Below, piece after piece: positions 9,301 through 18,141 of a stretch of 64,000 bases of DNA. The notes under the pieces were generated by a model. The model did not search any database. It was given only the letters and a program-made list of their open reading frames with translations, and was not told the origin of the DNA. Positions within the stretch are counted from its first letter, which is position 1. Each line of letters starts with the position of its first letter. The stretch spans positions 744,001-808,000 of the forward strand of contig OY763325.1 in NCBI GenBank assembly GCA_963667315.1. The letters run 5' to 3'. A program made the position numbers and the translations under genes. This stretch comes from DAINPP01 sp963667315 (GTDB lineage Bacteria; Thermotogota; Thermotogae; MWEM01).

Positions 9301-9925
9301 GCTTGAAAATAAAATAAAGTATCTTGGTAATGTTGATTTGAATGCTATAGACGAGTATAACGAGATAGAAGCAAGGTATGTAGACATGGATACCCAAAAG
9401 CAGGACCTAGAAGCTGCTAAAACATCGCTTGAAGAGCTTCTTGAAAAGACGGACAATGAAGCAAAGAAAATATTCATGGATACATTTAAATTGATCAATA
9501 AGTATTTTAACGAGATGATACAAATACTATTTGGTGGCGGAAACGGTGTACTGAAGATTTTACCCGATAAAGATTTGCTTGAGACCGGGATAGAAATATC
9601 CGTAAAAAGACCGGGAAAGCGTTCACAAAAGATGTATCTTCTTTCCGGTGGCGAGAAGTCTCTTGTGGGTATCGCGCTCGTCTTTTCCATGCTTAAAATC
9701 AGCCCTTCTCCTTTCTATATATTGGATGAGGTTGATGCTGCGCTTGATGATTTCAACGCTGAAAGACTTAAAAATCTGATCCATGAAAACAAGCATCTTT
9801 CACAGTTTATCGTTATTACTCATAATAAACTGGTAATGGAAGTTGCAGATATTCTTTATGGAATCACACAATCAAGTGGTATTTCGATGGTAATGACGGT
9901 GGAACTTGAACAGTATGCAATCTAG
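6383..9925 (+). CDS. smc: Chromosome segregation protein SMC
   Basis: 1180 residues, normal for bacterial SMC. Walker A is GPNGSGKS (residues 31-38). Long coiled coils follow on both sides of a hinge near residues 510-660, which has the usual glycine-rich stretches (IGGRAQNIVT, GRATFLPLD, SRGAITGGS). The ABC signature LSGGEKS and Walker B FYILDEVDAALDD lie near the C-terminus. It forms a DNA-entrapping ring with ScpA/ScpB, neither of which is in the window. It has its own promoter after the sulfosugar operon and overlaps the downstream rluD-type gene. Coding is unremarkable apart from the RBS-bearing hairpin at the start. Confidence 0.97.
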   Translation: MKLKNIHLEGFKSFARPVDLDLIDGINSIVGPNGSGKSNIVDAILWVYGEHSMKNIRANDKTDVIFSGSDGSSPASRALATLTFEREDKTELSISRELYRNGKNTYYLNGDRARLSDIKEIFAGTGAGKELYSIVSQGRVDKILNSSPEEIRILVEEAAGIAVYKKKKKETISKIESTDDNLSRVVDILNELSKQKKSLYLKAKRAEKFIEYSQDLKSSHHKLFSHLNQKWMEKKDALAREIEENRIRIKEIQKELIKTESIYHELRDTYDDSDKEMEGVTSVLEEYKERQNHLNETRNLYAKNLSEKESKYVEYVTKLDSLKEQDEKLRNRKSELDMMLKSIVDNLEKITQQLQEKKNEKEEITTNCSEEEQAVLELQQTLEIAEKEFGKLENEYLRLEDSVEDNEKRIIVIKNQLEQKKERLEGLITELDELRNRGSDSSKKEAELKDELEMVKERLVEVEKQLRDIEEKKYTFIQKEKHLDAERAVLERQIKEFSGFSRSVKALFVKKQKDENLRNMIDVIANLIEFDREYETAFEVLIGGRAQNIVTKDADTAKYAVNILKSENLGRATFLPLDILRVRPVLQGARFESHPGFIGYASELARTREEFSQLPLYLFMDTVLVKTIDDGLDLKKKYGISNQIVSLDGQLIASRGAITGGSLKIDRKGSFISRTARLSEITDDLEVLSKKIISLENTERESKDEQDQIIRLKRTLDNELNEIMLKNASIRRTLQNLTSEISELSKEVTDLEKMNVDYSAKIAGSKARQEIIVEEKAKYSSEIKISMEKLSKVSQTIKEKRAELQNINELITDIRMEVNSNSDRKKQYTAELKDINETLMKNRDLEGDCKYNLEHLEKALSGEKEKVEELDKELKSLKSEISKLFENMKYQQEDRQNMANQIKEFETNLECLRNERTALRDNEHQFDLKSQEIEYNIQSLIEKMIKADIKADDLEVIKLDEIEEKSISELVDQLENKIKYLGNVDLNAIDEYNEIEARYVDMDTQKQDLEAAKTSLEELLEKTDNEAKKIFMDTFKLINKYFNEMIQILFGGGNGVLKILPDKDLLETGIEISVKRPGKRSQKMYLLSGGEKSLVGIALVFSMLKISPSPFYILDEVDAALDDFNAERLKNLIHENKHLSQFIVITHNKLVMEVADILYGITQSSGISMVMTVELEQYAI

Positions 9926-10877
9926 CGAAGAGCTTAAGAATGAAAATGATTATATAGAAATAGAAGTTGAAGAAAAATATTCCGGAGAAAGATTGGATAG
10001 TTTTGTGGTAAAAAATACACCTGAATGGGTTTCAAGGAACCTCGTTCAAAGTGCTATTAGAGACAAAAAAATATTTGTCAATTCAATCGCAAAGAAACAG
10101 TCTTACAAAGTAAAAAAAGGCGAGACAGTCGCTCTTGAAATTCCGGCAAAACCAGAAATTACAGTTGAACCTGAAGACATTCCGCTTGATATTGTATATG
10201 AAGACGATGATATCATCGTGATAAATAAACCTTCAAATATGATTGTTCATCCCGTTCCAAACACCTCCTCCGGAACACTGGTAAACGCCTTGCTCTTTCA
10301 TTTCAAGCAGTTTCAGAACTGGGAGGATGTTGAAAGACCCGGAATCGTTCATCGTCTTGATAAAGATACTTCAGGTGTTATGATTGTAGCTAAAAACCAA
10401 AAATCCTTAAAAAATCTATCTGAACAATTTCACGACAGGAAGAATAGAAAGGAATATATTGCCATTGTTGATGGAAAAGTTGAAAAAGATAGGGGACAGA
10501 TAGAAAAGCCGCTTGCCAGAAATCCTAAAAACAGGATCAAAATGGCAGTTGATTATTCTGGGAAATATGCGTTATCAAACTACAGCGTCCTCAAACGTTT
10601 TTCAAATATTGCAACGCTGGTTCTTGTGCAGATCAAAACAGGAAGAACTCATCAGATAAGAGTTCATATGAAGAGTATTGGAAACCCAGTCCTTGGAGAC
10701 GAAGTCTATGCTTTCCGGCATTCAACTCCAGAAGATTATAAGTGTAAAAGACAAATGCTTCATGCTTTGAAACTTGGAATATTTCACCCGTCAACAGGAG
10801 AATGGATGGAATTTATTGCACCGCTCCATGAAGATTTTAAAGCTGTGTTGAGAGCCATAAATGCAAAGATACAATGA
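9915..10877 (+). CDS. rluD: RluD-family 23S rRNA pseudouridine synthase
   Basis: 320 residues from the ATG at 9915; a TTG at 9906 is also in frame but too close to the GGTGG ribosome site. An S4-type RNA-binding domain lies at residues ~15-75 (GERLDSFV, NLVQSAIRDKKIFVN), followed by the RluA/RluD catalytic domain with GIVHRLDKDTSG, where the Asp is the nucleophile, and with KTGRTHQIRVHM. It isomerizes uridines in 23S rRNA; the exact position cannot be read from sequence. It overlaps the smc stop by about 11 bases, so it depends on smc transcription. Confidence 0.93.
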   Translation: MQSSEELKNENDYIEIEVEEKYSGERLDSFVVKNTPEWVSRNLVQSAIRDKKIFVNSIAKKQSYKVKKGETVALEIPAKPEITVEPEDIPLDIVYEDDDIIVINKPSNMIVHPVPNTSSGTLVNALLFHFKQFQNWEDVERPGIVHRLDKDTSGVMIVAKNQKSLKNLSEQFHDRKNRKEYIAIVDGKVEKDRGQIEKPLARNPKNRIKMAVDYSGKYALSNYSVLKRFSNIATLVLVQIKTGRTHQIRVHMKSIGNPVLGDEVYAFRHSTPEDYKCKRQMLHALKLGIFHPSTGEWMEFIAPLHEDFKAVLRAINAKIQ

Positions 10878-10942
10878 GTGCCATCAGAAGTCGGTCATGA
10901 TAAAGAAGGGCATAAAAGAAAAGTATTGTTGAACATTAGACA

Positions 10943-10969
10943 AACCCCCATCTTTTAAGAGGGGGGGTT
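10943..10969. terminator. GC-rich hairpin between convergent rluD and udk
   Basis: AACCCCC pairs with GGGGGTT, with an inner TCTT/AAGA helix and one mismatch between them. It lies between two converging genes and could end both transcripts, although neither side has a clear T tract. Confidence 0.6.
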
Positions 10970-10985
10970 AGGTAATGATCTCGAA

Positions 10986-11594
10986 TTAAACTTTTTCAGA
11001 ATTTATCTTCTGTACCGTTGCATCATAAATGATATTCAATCCAACTGAATTAAACCCACCTTCCGGTAATATAAGATCCGCATAATATTTCTGAGGTTCG
11101 ATAAAACTTTTAAAAGAAGGGGCAACATATTTTCTGTATTGTTCAATAATACTTTCAATTGAACGCTTTCGCTCTTTCATATCCCTCTCAATTCTTCTAA
11201 GCAGTCTTTCATCATCAGGTGTGTCTATAAATACCGAAAGATCGAAAAGATTCCTAAAACGTTCTTCGTACAACACGAGCAATCCCTCGACAATAACGAC
11301 ATCTTTCGGAGAAACTTCGTGATAAATTCCAGGTTCTCTTCTATAGGTAATAAAACTATAATCAGGAACTTGTACCGAACGGCCATTTTTCAGTTCAGTT
11401 ATATGATCATAAAACAAATCGAAATCAAAGGCAACAGGAGAGTCAAAATTGACATCCTGAGGGATTATCCCGGGTTCTAAATCTTTATAATAATTGTCCA
11501 TTGTTATCAGTGAAGCATGCTCAGTCAGTCTGTTATATATTTTTTTTGCAACGGTTGTTTTTCCCGAACCACTCCCACCGATGATTGCTATCAT
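10986..11594 (-). CDS. udk: Uridine kinase
   Basis: 202 residues from the ATG at 11594, which overlaps the upstream TGA (TGATG). The P-loop is GGSGSGKTT, and ITMDNYYKDL is the usual uridine-kinase substrate segment. IVEGLLVLYEERFRNLFDLSVFID gives the Walker-B-like strand and family core. It phosphorylates uridine/cytidine with ATP or GTP for pyrimidine salvage in the cytoplasm. The family is typically about 205-215 residues. The overlap with the TPR gene indicates a two-gene operon, though no functional link is obvious. Confidence 0.92.
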   Translation of the reverse strand: MIAIIGGSGSGKTTVAKKIYNRLTEHASLITMDNYYKDLEPGIIPQDVNFDSPVAFDFDLFYDHITELKNGRSVQVPDYSFITYRREPGIYHEVSPKDVVIVEGLLVLYEERFRNLFDLSVFIDTPDDERLLRRIERDMKERKRSIESIIEQYRKYVAPSFKSFIEPQKYYADLILPEGGFNSVGLNIIYDATVQKINSEKV

Positions 11595-12661
11595 CAAGGT
11601 AAATCACACTCCCATATCTCATTTTCAGTTAAAAAAGGATCAAAGATTTCATGTTTTCCATAATTAAAGAGGATATTTGAATCTTTAAACTTTTCAATAA
11701 TTTCCCTCGCCTGCTCTTTTCTGTCCGATTTAATATAAGGAACAACCAACCAGAGTTTAAGGAAAGAAGGTCCTTCATGTTCAGCAAGGTATTCTTTTAT
11801 ACCCGCTTCAACTACTGCATATTTCCCTTTCTTCAAATTGACAGATGCCCATATCTCCATTTCTGTCGGGTTTTTAGGTTTAGTCTTTTCTATTTCATCT
11901 TCATATTTGATTGCTTCCTTCAAGTTTCCTTCTATGGATAATAGAGATACTAGATTAATCTTACCCATAAGATGATTTGGATATCGTTCAATGAGTCTTT
12001 TCAAAGTTTCAATTGCCGAGTCATTATCATTCAGATTGAGGTATGAATCAACAAGTGTGAAGTAAGAAATGATATCATCCGGATTCCTGTCAATCATCTT
12101 TTTCCAGATTTCAGCCGCCTTAAGAAACTCTTTTTGATTGAAATACGCCTGAGCCAAAGTAGAGAGGGGTTCTGCCAATTCCTCATCAATTTCAACAGCC
12201 TTTTGAAGATATTTTATACTTTCTTCTATCTCTCCAATATCATACTTTACCGTTCCAAACAGATCATAACCGTACGCAGACCTATTGTCAATTTTAATAA
12301 GTAAATCGGCATAATCCAATGTCAAATCATATTCATCATTTAAAAGAGCTTCATTGGCTATATCATAGATAAGATCCAAATCACATCTATTTTTCAGTTC
12401 ACATAACTTAATCCCAGCGACTTCAAAAAAAGACATTATTTCTTTTGGTGTTGTTGGAAAAAACCATTCGCTTTTAATAACTTTGAAATTTTTTTCCAAT
12501 TCTATTGCCAAAGAAATATTCTTTTTTAGAAATGTATTATTTTCAGATAGATTGAGAAATTCATCCCATTTCCCGTAAAATAGTAGGTCTCGAATCACGA
12601 AAAAATAGGGTGTCCATTCATCAACCATAAAATTATTACCGTTTTGAATAATTTTTATCAT
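11594..12661 (-). CDS. TPR-repeat protein of unknown function
   Basis: 355 residues from the ATG at 12661 behind AGGGGTGA. The N-terminal ~100 residues are not recognised. From about residue 105 to 330 there are helical pairs of TPR type, for example YGYDLFGTVKYDIGEIEESIKYLQKAVEID and PLSTLAQAYFNQKEFLKAAEIWKKM. There is no signal peptide or membrane segment, so it is probably a cytoplasmic scaffold. It shares an operon with udk. No specific partner can be named. Confidence 0.8.
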   Translation of the reverse strand: MIKIIQNGNNFMVDEWTPYFFVIRDLLFYGKWDEFLNLSENNTFLKKNISLAIELEKNFKVIKSEWFFPTTPKEIMSFFEVAGIKLCELKNRCDLDLIYDIANEALLNDEYDLTLDYADLLIKIDNRSAYGYDLFGTVKYDIGEIEESIKYLQKAVEIDEELAEPLSTLAQAYFNQKEFLKAAEIWKKMIDRNPDDIISYFTLVDSYLNLNDNDSAIETLKRLIERYPNHLMGKINLVSLLSIEGNLKEAIKYEDEIEKTKPKNPTEMEIWASVNLKKGKYAVVEAGIKEYLAEHEGPSFLKLWLVVPYIKSDRKEQAREIIEKFKDSNILFNYGKHEIFDPFLTENEIWECDLP

Positions 12662-12696
12662 CACATCACCCCTTATTTATTAAGTTCTCTTAAATC

Positions 12697-12705
12697 ATTA
12701 TAACA
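12697..12705 (-). promoter_or_regulatory. Extended -10 promoter for the TPR-udk operon
   Basis: Reading the minus strand, TGTTATAAT is a perfect TGn-TATAAT box about 36 bases ahead of the TPR start codon. No good -35 is seen. Confidence 0.65.
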
Positions 12706-12742
12706 CGAACTAAATAAAGATACATATAAAACAAATGAAAAT

Positions 12743-14281
12743 TTATTTTAATATATTTTGAATAGTGACAGGCAGCAACTCACAAATATCGGATGGCAAA
12801 AAACTACCAATATACTTTTTTTCCGTATAGAGATCAGCACTCAAACCATGAAGATATACACCTGCGATGGAGGCATCTATAGATGGAACCCCTTGAGCGA
12901 GAAAAGTCCCGATAATTCCTGATAAGACATCACCACTTCCGCCGGAAGCTAACCCGTTGTTTCCCGATGTGTTAATAAATACTTCTTTTGAAGAAGTTGC
13001 TATTAGCGTGGTTGAATCTTTTAAAACAATTGTCGACTTGTACTTCTCTGCAACGTTTTCAAGAATATGCACTCTGTCTTTTTTTATTTCATCAATTGTG
13101 TACCCGGTTAGTCTTGAAAACTCCTTCATATGCGGAGTGATAACAGTTGCAGCATTTCGTTTTGCTAATAAATCCATAGTACTTTTTCCCGATACGGCAA
13201 ATAACCCATCCGCATCTATCAATAATGGATTTGTGTATTCTGTAATAAATTTTCTCACAAAGCGGATTGTTTGTTTATGCCTCCCAAGACCCGGTCCAAT
13301 AACCACCGCATCACATGAATTAGCCTCTTCAATCAAGTCTTCGTAATTTGAAAGATTATGAAAATTATTATCAGCATATTCATCCGTAACAATCATTTCA
13401 GGAGTGTAGAAATTGCAAGATCCCGTATATTTTGGCACTATGCCTTTGATAAGACCTACTCCTGATTTTAAAGCAGCTTTCATCGATAATACCGGGGCTC
13501 CTTTATATTTTTCGCTTCCCCCTATAACACACAATTTCCCAAAAGTTCCTTTATGTCCGTCACCACATCTTTGTGGTATTTTCTGTGACGCCAGTTCCCT
13601 ATTAATAATATACTTTCTTTTCCATTTGATTTTTTCAGGTGTATCCTGAGATATCCCAATATATGTGGTTATTAACTCTCCAACATATTTTTTTGCAGGG
13701 TAAAACAATAAACCTGTCTTTTTAAAGGCAAAGGTAACTGTGATATCTGCCATAAAAGGGTTTTCTGCCAGAAGAAACCCTGTTTCAGAATCGATCCCTG
13801 TTGGAACGTCAATCGCTATTTTATTTGCTGAACACCTGTTTATTTTTTTTAACAACCGATCAATTTTTTCAGGTATTTCTCTATTCAACCCAGTTCCAAA
13901 TATAGCATCTATAATAATTTCATATTTTTCCGAGAGCTCTTCATTAAAATCTCTATTCGCCATAATTTCACACTCTGTGGCAGCCAATAAATTAAATTCT
14001 GCCAAGGTATCTGGTGATAGATTTTTTATCCCCATACACATACAGACTTTACACTGACACCCAAGATCAGTTAATTCTCTTGCCACGGCAAGACCATCCC
14101 CGGCATTATTACCGGTACCGCATAATATTAAAGCATTTTGCGGAACTTGACCATATTTTTTATAGATTGATTGACAGACCGTATGTGCAGCTTTTTCCAT
14201 CAATACTAATGATGGAACTCCTATAACATCAATCGTATATCTATCACATTTCCTCATTTCTTCAGGGATAAGAATTTTAAT
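12743..14281 (-). CDS. nnrD: Bifunctional NAD(P)H-hydrate epimerase / ADP-dependent dehydratase, probable ATT start
   Basis: 512 residues if it starts at the ATT at 14281. The N-terminal YjeF/NnrE half (residues ~1-210: CGTGNNAGDGLAVARELT, DAIFGTGL, AIDVPTGIDSETG) epimerizes damaged NAD(P)HX. The C-terminal ribokinase-like half (KGTFGKLCVIGGS, VIGPGLGR, NGLASGGSGDVLSGIIG) dehydrates the S form with ADP. GAGGTGA ends 5 bases before the ATT, and the product then begins with the common family pattern M-K-I-L. The only near alternative is a GTG at 14290 that lies inside that ribosome site. An ATG at 14401 is open in frame but lies within mutS and adds a basic stretch unlike the family. It follows mutS closely. 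Confidence 0.88.
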   Translation of the reverse strand: MKILIPEEMRKCDRYTIDVIGVPSLVLMEKAAHTVCQSIYKKYGQVPQNALILCGTGNNAGDGLAVARELTDLGCQCKVCMCMGIKNLSPDTLAEFNLLAATECEIMANRDFNEELSEKYEIIIDAIFGTGLNREIPEKIDRLLKKINRCSANKIAIDVPTGIDSETGFLLAENPFMADITVTFAFKKTGLLFYPAKKYVGELITTYIGISQDTPEKIKWKRKYIINRELASQKIPQRCGDGHKGTFGKLCVIGGSEKYKGAPVLSMKAALKSGVGLIKGIVPKYTGSCNFYTPEMIVTDEYADNNFHNLSNYEDLIEEANSCDAVVIGPGLGRHKQTIRFVRKFITEYTNPLLIDADGLFAVSGKSTMDLLAKRNAATVITPHMKEFSRLTGYTIDEIKKDRVHILENVAEKYKSTIVLKDSTTLIATSSKEVFINTSGNNGLASGGSGDVLSGIIGTFLAQGVPSIDASIAGVYLHGLSADLYTEKKYIGSFLPSDICELLPVTIQNILK

Positions 14282-14291
14282 GGTTATCACC

Positions 14292-16808
14292 TCAGAACAT
14301 TCTGATTTGTCTGCTTTTTTCCTTCTTAACTTTATTCTTTTGCATTTTTTTCTTGATATTCTCCATTTGCTGTAACCCAAGTACTCTAATTTTTTCATCA
14401 AGATTTTTTTCGGTTGTTATTGTCTCAAGAACATCATGAGCTCTTTTTACTACACTTTCCGGAAGCCCTGCAATCTTTGCAACTTCGATACCATAGCTTC
14501 TTGAGGAAATCCCTTCCGTAACTTTATGAAGAAATACAACTTCATTATTTTCCTCCAAAACTTTTACACACATGTTGCTCATTCCATTATATATATTGGC
14601 AAGCTCTGTCAATTCATTATAGTGGGTCGCAAACACTGAATAAGACTGGATTGTATTATAGAGATATTCAGATACAACCCATGCGATGCTGATACCATCA
14701 TATGTGCTCGTTCCTCTACCAACCTCATCAAGAATGACAAGCGATTCATCTGTGGCATTATTTAGAATTGTCGCTGTTTCAGACATTTCCACAAGGAATG
14801 TACTCTTTCCTGATGAAAGATCATCCCGTGCTCCAATTCTAGTAAATATTCTATCAAGAATCGGAAGATTGGCAGCTTTTGCAGGGATAAAAGAACCAAT
14901 TTGAGCAAGAAGTGAAATTAAAGCTATTTGTCGTAGATAAGTTGATTTACCGGACATATTCGGTCCTGTCAATATGATAAAATTTTTCTTTTTATCCATC
15001 ATGATGTCATTCGGTATAAACTGTCCTGATGAAGCTTTATTTTTATGAAAACTCCATTCAACAAGCGGATGTCTTCCCTCTTCAATTTTCATGATTCCCT
15101 CTGTGTTGAAATCAGGTTCAGCGTAATTATTATCTTTGGCAACTTTGGCCAATGCAGAGTAAACATCAAGACAGGCAAGTGCGAATGCATTTTGTTTTAA
15201 AAGCGGGATATAGCCCATTGTCTTATCAATCAATTCTCTGAATAACTGTCTTTCGATCTCTTCAACCATTTCAAATGCACTGTTCAGCTTTTCTTCGATC
15301 GGCTTCAAAGCATCGCTGATATACCTTTCACTTGAAACCAGTGTTTGTTTTCTCACATAGTCCTCAGGTATTTTTGAAGTCTGCGATTTCGAAACTTCAA
15401 TATAATACCCAAAGATTTTATTCTTCTTTATCTTTAATCCTGAGATACCCGTTCTTTCACGTTCATAGGCTTCAAGTTCCTTCAATTTTTTCCCGCTTCC
15501 ATGGAGAAGTTCTCGATAGTCGTCTAATATTTCGGAATACCCCTCCTTGATTGTTTTTCCCAAACCAATTTGATTATCCGGTTCATCCTTAAGGGCATTG
15601 TTCAATAGCAATGATAATGCATCAAGTGGATCAAGTTTATTAATAATATCCGAAAATGTTTCTTCTTCTGATAAAGTGCTTATAATCTGTGGGATTTTCC
15701 TTAGTGTTGATCTTAAAGACACAAAGTCTGCTGGCGTTATCTTCTTATATGACAATCTTGAAATAATCCTCTCAATATCATAGACTTCATCAAGGTATTC
15801 ATTTATCTCTTCAAGCAGAAATTGATGATCAACGAACACTCTGACATGATCCAATCTGTTTCTGATCATCTTTTCATCTTTTAAAGGGGATAAAAGCCAG
15901 TCCTTTAAACGTCTGCTTCCCAAAGAGGTTGATGTTTGATTAATTACATCAAAAAGAGCATATGATGTTTTATCACCTCTTTTTGAAATGAGTTCAAGAT
16001 TTTCAACCGTAATATTATCTAAAATCATTTTATCTGAATTATCCATAAATATCGGTCGGCTTAAGTGATCAAAGGCATTCATATGCTGTAAATCAAGATA
16101 TTTTAGTGTAGCTCCGAAAAGTGAGCAGGCATCTTCGGATAATTCCAGAAAAGAAATATCTTTCACCTTGAAAACCCTTTTCATCTGCGATACGGATTCA
16201 TCATTGTTATAATACCAACCGGGTAACGCTTCCGTATAAAGCCCTTTCATCTGATTTTTAACCAATTGGATATCTTTTTCATGTCTGATCCCTTCGGGAT
16301 AGAGTAATTGAACGGTATCAAACTTCCTGATGATATCTTCCAACTCCCGCCAGCTTTCTCGTTTAAAAATCATGGAATATCCTGTTGTAATATCCAATAG
16401 GACACAATAGAATATATCCTTTTCCATGACAGAAGCCAGATAGCTGTTTTGATTTTCAACCAGCATTGATTCTTCTACAACGGTACCGGGTGTAATAACA
16501 CGTGTCACTTCACGTCTTACAATCCCTTTTGCCTCTTTGGGATCTTCCACCTGATCACAAATGGCAATTTTCAGACCGGCTTCAACCAGTTTTTTCAAAT
16601 AATTATCAAGGGCATGGTGTGGAATGCCTGCCATATCATTACCATTTCTATGGGTCAGAACCAGTTGAAGGACTTTTGATATTTTCTTTGCATCTTCAAA
16701 AAAAGCCTCGTAAAAATCACCAAGTCTGAAAAGAAGTATTGCATCTTCGTACTTGGACTTTATCGACATATACTGTTTCATCATTGGTGTCAGCTTTTTT
16801 TCAGACAA
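14292..16808 (-). CDS. mutS: DNA mismatch repair protein MutS
   Basis: 838 residues. The mismatch-recognition domain I starts at TPMMKQYMSIKSKYEDAILLFRLGDFYEAF (the FxE motif is in GDFYEAFFED). Connector, core/clamp and ATPase domains follow, with Walker A GPNMSGKST and DEVGRGTSTYDG. A HTH tail ends the protein. The TTG at 16808 follows directly on the miaB TGA and has GAGGTGA five bases before it. It detects base mismatches and recruits MutL, which is not in the window. The order miaB-mutS is found in many bacteria. Confidence 0.96.
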   Translation of the reverse strand: MSEKKLTPMMKQYMSIKSKYEDAILLFRLGDFYEAFFEDAKKISKVLQLVLTHRNGNDMAGIPHHALDNYLKKLVEAGLKIAICDQVEDPKEAKGIVRREVTRVITPGTVVEESMLVENQNSYLASVMEKDIFYCVLLDITTGYSMIFKRESWRELEDIIRKFDTVQLLYPEGIRHEKDIQLVKNQMKGLYTEALPGWYYNNDESVSQMKRVFKVKDISFLELSEDACSLFGATLKYLDLQHMNAFDHLSRPIFMDNSDKMILDNITVENLELISKRGDKTSYALFDVINQTSTSLGSRRLKDWLLSPLKDEKMIRNRLDHVRVFVDHQFLLEEINEYLDEVYDIERIISRLSYKKITPADFVSLRSTLRKIPQIISTLSEEETFSDIINKLDPLDALSLLLNNALKDEPDNQIGLGKTIKEGYSEILDDYRELLHGSGKKLKELEAYERERTGISGLKIKKNKIFGYYIEVSKSQTSKIPEDYVRKQTLVSSERYISDALKPIEEKLNSAFEMVEEIERQLFRELIDKTMGYIPLLKQNAFALACLDVYSALAKVAKDNNYAEPDFNTEGIMKIEEGRHPLVEWSFHKNKASSGQFIPNDIMMDKKKNFIILTGPNMSGKSTYLRQIALISLLAQIGSFIPAKAANLPILDRIFTRIGARDDLSSGKSTFLVEMSETATILNNATDESLVILDEVGRGTSTYDGISIAWVVSEYLYNTIQSYSVFATHYNELTELANIYNGMSNMCVKVLEENNEVVFLHKVTEGISSRSYGIEVAKIAGLPESVVKRAHDVLETITTEKNLDEKIRVLGLQQMENIKKKMQKNKVKKEKSRQIRMF

Positions 16809-18125
16809 TCAGATCACCTCACCATACAAAGGACCAGCTGAAACACGATGAATCTTTATCCTTTTCCATTCACCTATTTGTGATTTATCAGCTTCAAAAA
16901 TCACTATTTTGTTTCTGTCAGTCCTTCCATATAAGAGATGTGGCTTTCTTGGAAGTACTGCTTCCGCAATAACATTCACTTCCCGATCCTGATAGATTTC
17001 ATTAAATTCCTTATTCATATTTTTTTGTATATTTAAAAGATCATTCAATCTTCTTTTTTTTACCTCTAACGGGATATCATCCGGTAAATTCTTTGAAGCC
17101 ACAGTCCCTTCACGTTCAGAATAAATAGCCAGATTAACCTTTTCAAACCCTACTGTTTTTACCAGATCCACTGTATCAAGATAATCCTGTTCCGTTTCTC
17201 CCGGAAATCCGATGATAATATCACTGGTCAGTGAAACCTCCGGGAATCCTTTTTTTATTCGATTGATTAAAGCGATATACGCTTCCCTTGTATATCTTCT
17301 GTTCATTGCCTTGAGAATCTTATTACTACCCGACTGAACGGGAAGATGGATATTCTTGGCAAATTTCTCGGATGATGACAGCACCTCTATAACCTCATCT
17401 GAAAAATCCGATGGATAAGATGTCAAAAACCAGATCCTTTCCAACCCTTCTATTTTTGAAACCTCTCTTAAAAGATTCGCAAAATCAACCTCTTTATCTT
17501 CAACATCAAGACCATAAGAATCGACATTTTGACCTAACAAAGTTATCTCTTTATATCCTTTTTCAGAAAGAGCTGCACATTCCCTGATAATATCGTAAAA
17601 AGGGCGACTAAGCTCTCTGCCACGTGTATAGGGAACGATACAGTAAGTACAGAATTTATTACAGCCATAAGCAATTGTGACATATGCATGATGTGAACTG
17701 TCTCTGATAATAGGTGTATCGAAACTGATTTCATCTATATAATCTTCAAAATCTAAAAACCTTTCGCCGTTGAGCGCTTTTTTTGCATGTTCTTCAATCC
17801 TGGTGATTGAACGAGTTCCAAATGCAAAATCCACACCCTGTCTTCTGAGAAGGTTTTTTCGTTCTTTTTCTGCAGCACAGCCACAAACACCGACTTTAAT
17901 CTTTTTCCCCTCTTCCAGTTTCATTTTATTCAATCTTCCTATAAAAGCATAGGCTTTTTCCTCTGATTTCTGTCTGACTGCACAAGTATTAACAAGAACA
18001 ACATCTGCTTCATCAAGACTTGTCACCTCGTGTCCGTTCTGAACCAGAATACCTTTCATAATCTCCGTATCGTTCACATTCATCTGACAGCCATATGTTT
18101 CAAAATAAAATTTCAATTGTTTCAT
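16809..18125 (-). CDS. miaB: tRNA-2-methylthio-N6-dimethylallyladenosine synthase MiaB
   Basis: 438 residues. The N-terminal MTTase domain has the cluster cysteines in ETYGCQMN, LVNTCAVR and VGVCGCAA. The radical-SAM motif is GCNKFCTYCIVPYTRG, with three cysteines in CxxxCxxC. A C-terminal TRAM domain ends the protein. It adds a methylthio group to i6A37 of tRNAs using two [4Fe-4S] clusters and SAM. It is the first of the miaB-mutS-nnrD run. Confidence 0.95.
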   Translation of the reverse strand: MKQLKFYFETYGCQMNVNDTEIMKGILVQNGHEVTSLDEADVVLVNTCAVRQKSEEKAYAFIGRLNKMKLEEGKKIKVGVCGCAAEKERKNLLRRQGVDFAFGTRSITRIEEHAKKALNGERFLDFEDYIDEISFDTPIIRDSSHHAYVTIAYGCNKFCTYCIVPYTRGRELSRPFYDIIRECAALSEKGYKEITLLGQNVDSYGLDVEDKEVDFANLLREVSKIEGLERIWFLTSYPSDFSDEVIEVLSSSEKFAKNIHLPVQSGSNKILKAMNRRYTREAYIALINRIKKGFPEVSLTSDIIIGFPGETEQDYLDTVDLVKTVGFEKVNLAIYSEREGTVASKNLPDDIPLEVKKRRLNDLLNIQKNMNKEFNEIYQDREVNVIAEAVLPRKPHLLYGRTDRNKIVIFEADKSQIGEWKRIKIHRVSAGPLYGEVI

Positions 18126-18141
18126 CCTTCCTTTCCATATC

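Noticed and set aside
10943..10969. G-run as a quadruplex element
   Set aside because: Only one long G tract; pairing with the C tract explains it better.
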